From the NCBI GenBank assembly GCA_023299895.1, contig JALZWI010000158.1, positions 1-5,584 of the forward strand: a stretch of 5,584 bases of DNA, written 5' to 3'. This document shows, in pieces, positions 5,147 through 5,584 of this stretch. Made by a program: the position numbers and the translations under genes. The stretch's first letter is position 1. The number at the start of each line of letters is the position of its first letter. Under the pieces are notes generated by a model. That model worked only from the letters and a program-made list of their open reading frames with translations, was not told the origin of the DNA and made no database searches. The stretch is from Arenicella sp. GTDB taxonomy: Bacteria; Pseudomonadota; Gammaproteobacteria; Arenicellales; Arenicellaceae.

Positions 5147-5584
5147 TCAAGCTTGTGTCACACGAAATACTTCATCTAAAGTAGTAATGCCATTTAGTAC
5201 TCTATCAAAGCCATTTTGCATAAGTCCTTGAGATGTTTTTCGCGCGTGACTTACCATTTCATCTTCAGATGCTTGGTCGTGAATCAAGCGACGCATGCCT
5301 TCAGTCATTTCGACCAATTCATAAATACCGATACGTCCTCGATAGCCAATATGATCACAAGCAACACAACCTTTAGCACGATAAATTTGTTGATTTGATT
5401 CTTCGCTTAAGCCGAGTAATTGTCGTTCGGCCTCATCTGGGGTATGCAACTGCTTACAGTCAGGGCATAGGCTTCGGACTAATCGTTGTGCTAAAACTCC
5501 GACTAAACTTGAGGCTATCAAAAATGGTTCGACACCCATATCAACCAATCTAGTAACTGCGCCAACGGCAGTATTAGTGTGTAA
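5147..5584 (-). CDS. gspE: Type II secretion system ATPase GspE (C-terminal part, truncated by window edge)
   Basis: The frame is open to the window edge and ends at TGA (5149-5147), leaving the last 145 residues of a protein usually near 500. GspE is the cytoplasmic hexameric ATPase that powers pseudopilus growth through GspF and GspL. The fragment begins inside the family His-box ([20 protein letters not shown]). It then has [16 protein letters not shown] and the four-cysteine zinc-binding CM domain: Cys40-X2-Cys43 (CPDC) and Cys73-X2-Cys76 (CVAC), separated by 29 residues. [14 protein letters not shown] and a C-terminal [13 protein letters not shown] follow; all are typical of GspE. The Walker A and B motifs must lie upstream of the visible part. 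An in-frame TTG at 5548 is not a start, because homology runs on to the edge. It is the first gene of the visible gspE-F-G operon. Confidence 0.96.
   Translation of the reverse strand, partial: LHTNTAVGAVTRLVDMGVEPFLIASSLVGVLAQRLVRSLCPDCKQLHTPDEAERQLLGLSEESNQQIYRAKGCVACDHIGYRGRIGIYELVEMTEGMRRLIHDQASEDEMVSHARKTSQGLMQNGFDRVLNGITTLDEVFRVTQA

Noticed and set aside
4852..5398. Three plus-strand frames opposite gspF and gspE
   Set aside because: They are antisense shadows of conserved gsp genes.
1..5584. CRISPR array
   Set aside because: No regularly spaced repeats are found in the window.

Overview
The window looks like chromosomal DNA of a moderately AT-rich gammaproteobacterium, probably marine or environmental. 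The reasons are a type II secretion gspE-F-G cluster, a GatB-dependent (indirect) tRNA amidation gene, a genome-encoded CCA on the tRNA, and the protein family variants seen. The genus cannot be fixed from the sequence alone.

Left part (1-1781, + strand): the 3' two-thirds of gatB (Asp/Glu-tRNA amidotransferase subunit B), cut by the window edge. It overlaps by one base (TAATG) a TesB-like, double-hotdog acyl-CoA thioesterase family gene.

Middle (1782-2774): a mostly non-coding stretch. It holds an intact tRNA-Arg with anticodon UCG (2003-2079) and a strong intrinsic terminator (2083-2118). About 145 bp upstream of the tRNA lies a second, broken copy of its 5' half with its own -10-like box. 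A 74-base, GC-rich, hairpin-rich insert splits that copy in the D-loop. After the terminator come about 480 bases without a convincing gene. Then comes a possible 48-codon ORF (2632-2778), whose stop overlaps the start of the next gene.

Right part (2775-5584): mobA (+), encoding molybdenum cofactor guanylyltransferase. It converges, with a 1-base gap, on a minus-strand type II secretion operon read gspE (partial), gspF, gspG. GspE is the cytoplasmic ATPase, GspF the inner-membrane platform protein, and GspG the major pseudopilin. Together they form the motor and pseudopilus that drive protein export across the outer membrane. The operon ends at gspG, and no minor pseudopilin genes (gspH-K) follow.

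I found no clear new defence or mobile system. The most unusual item is the split tRNA-like duplicate with its structured insert. The next is the small ORF coupled to mobA.
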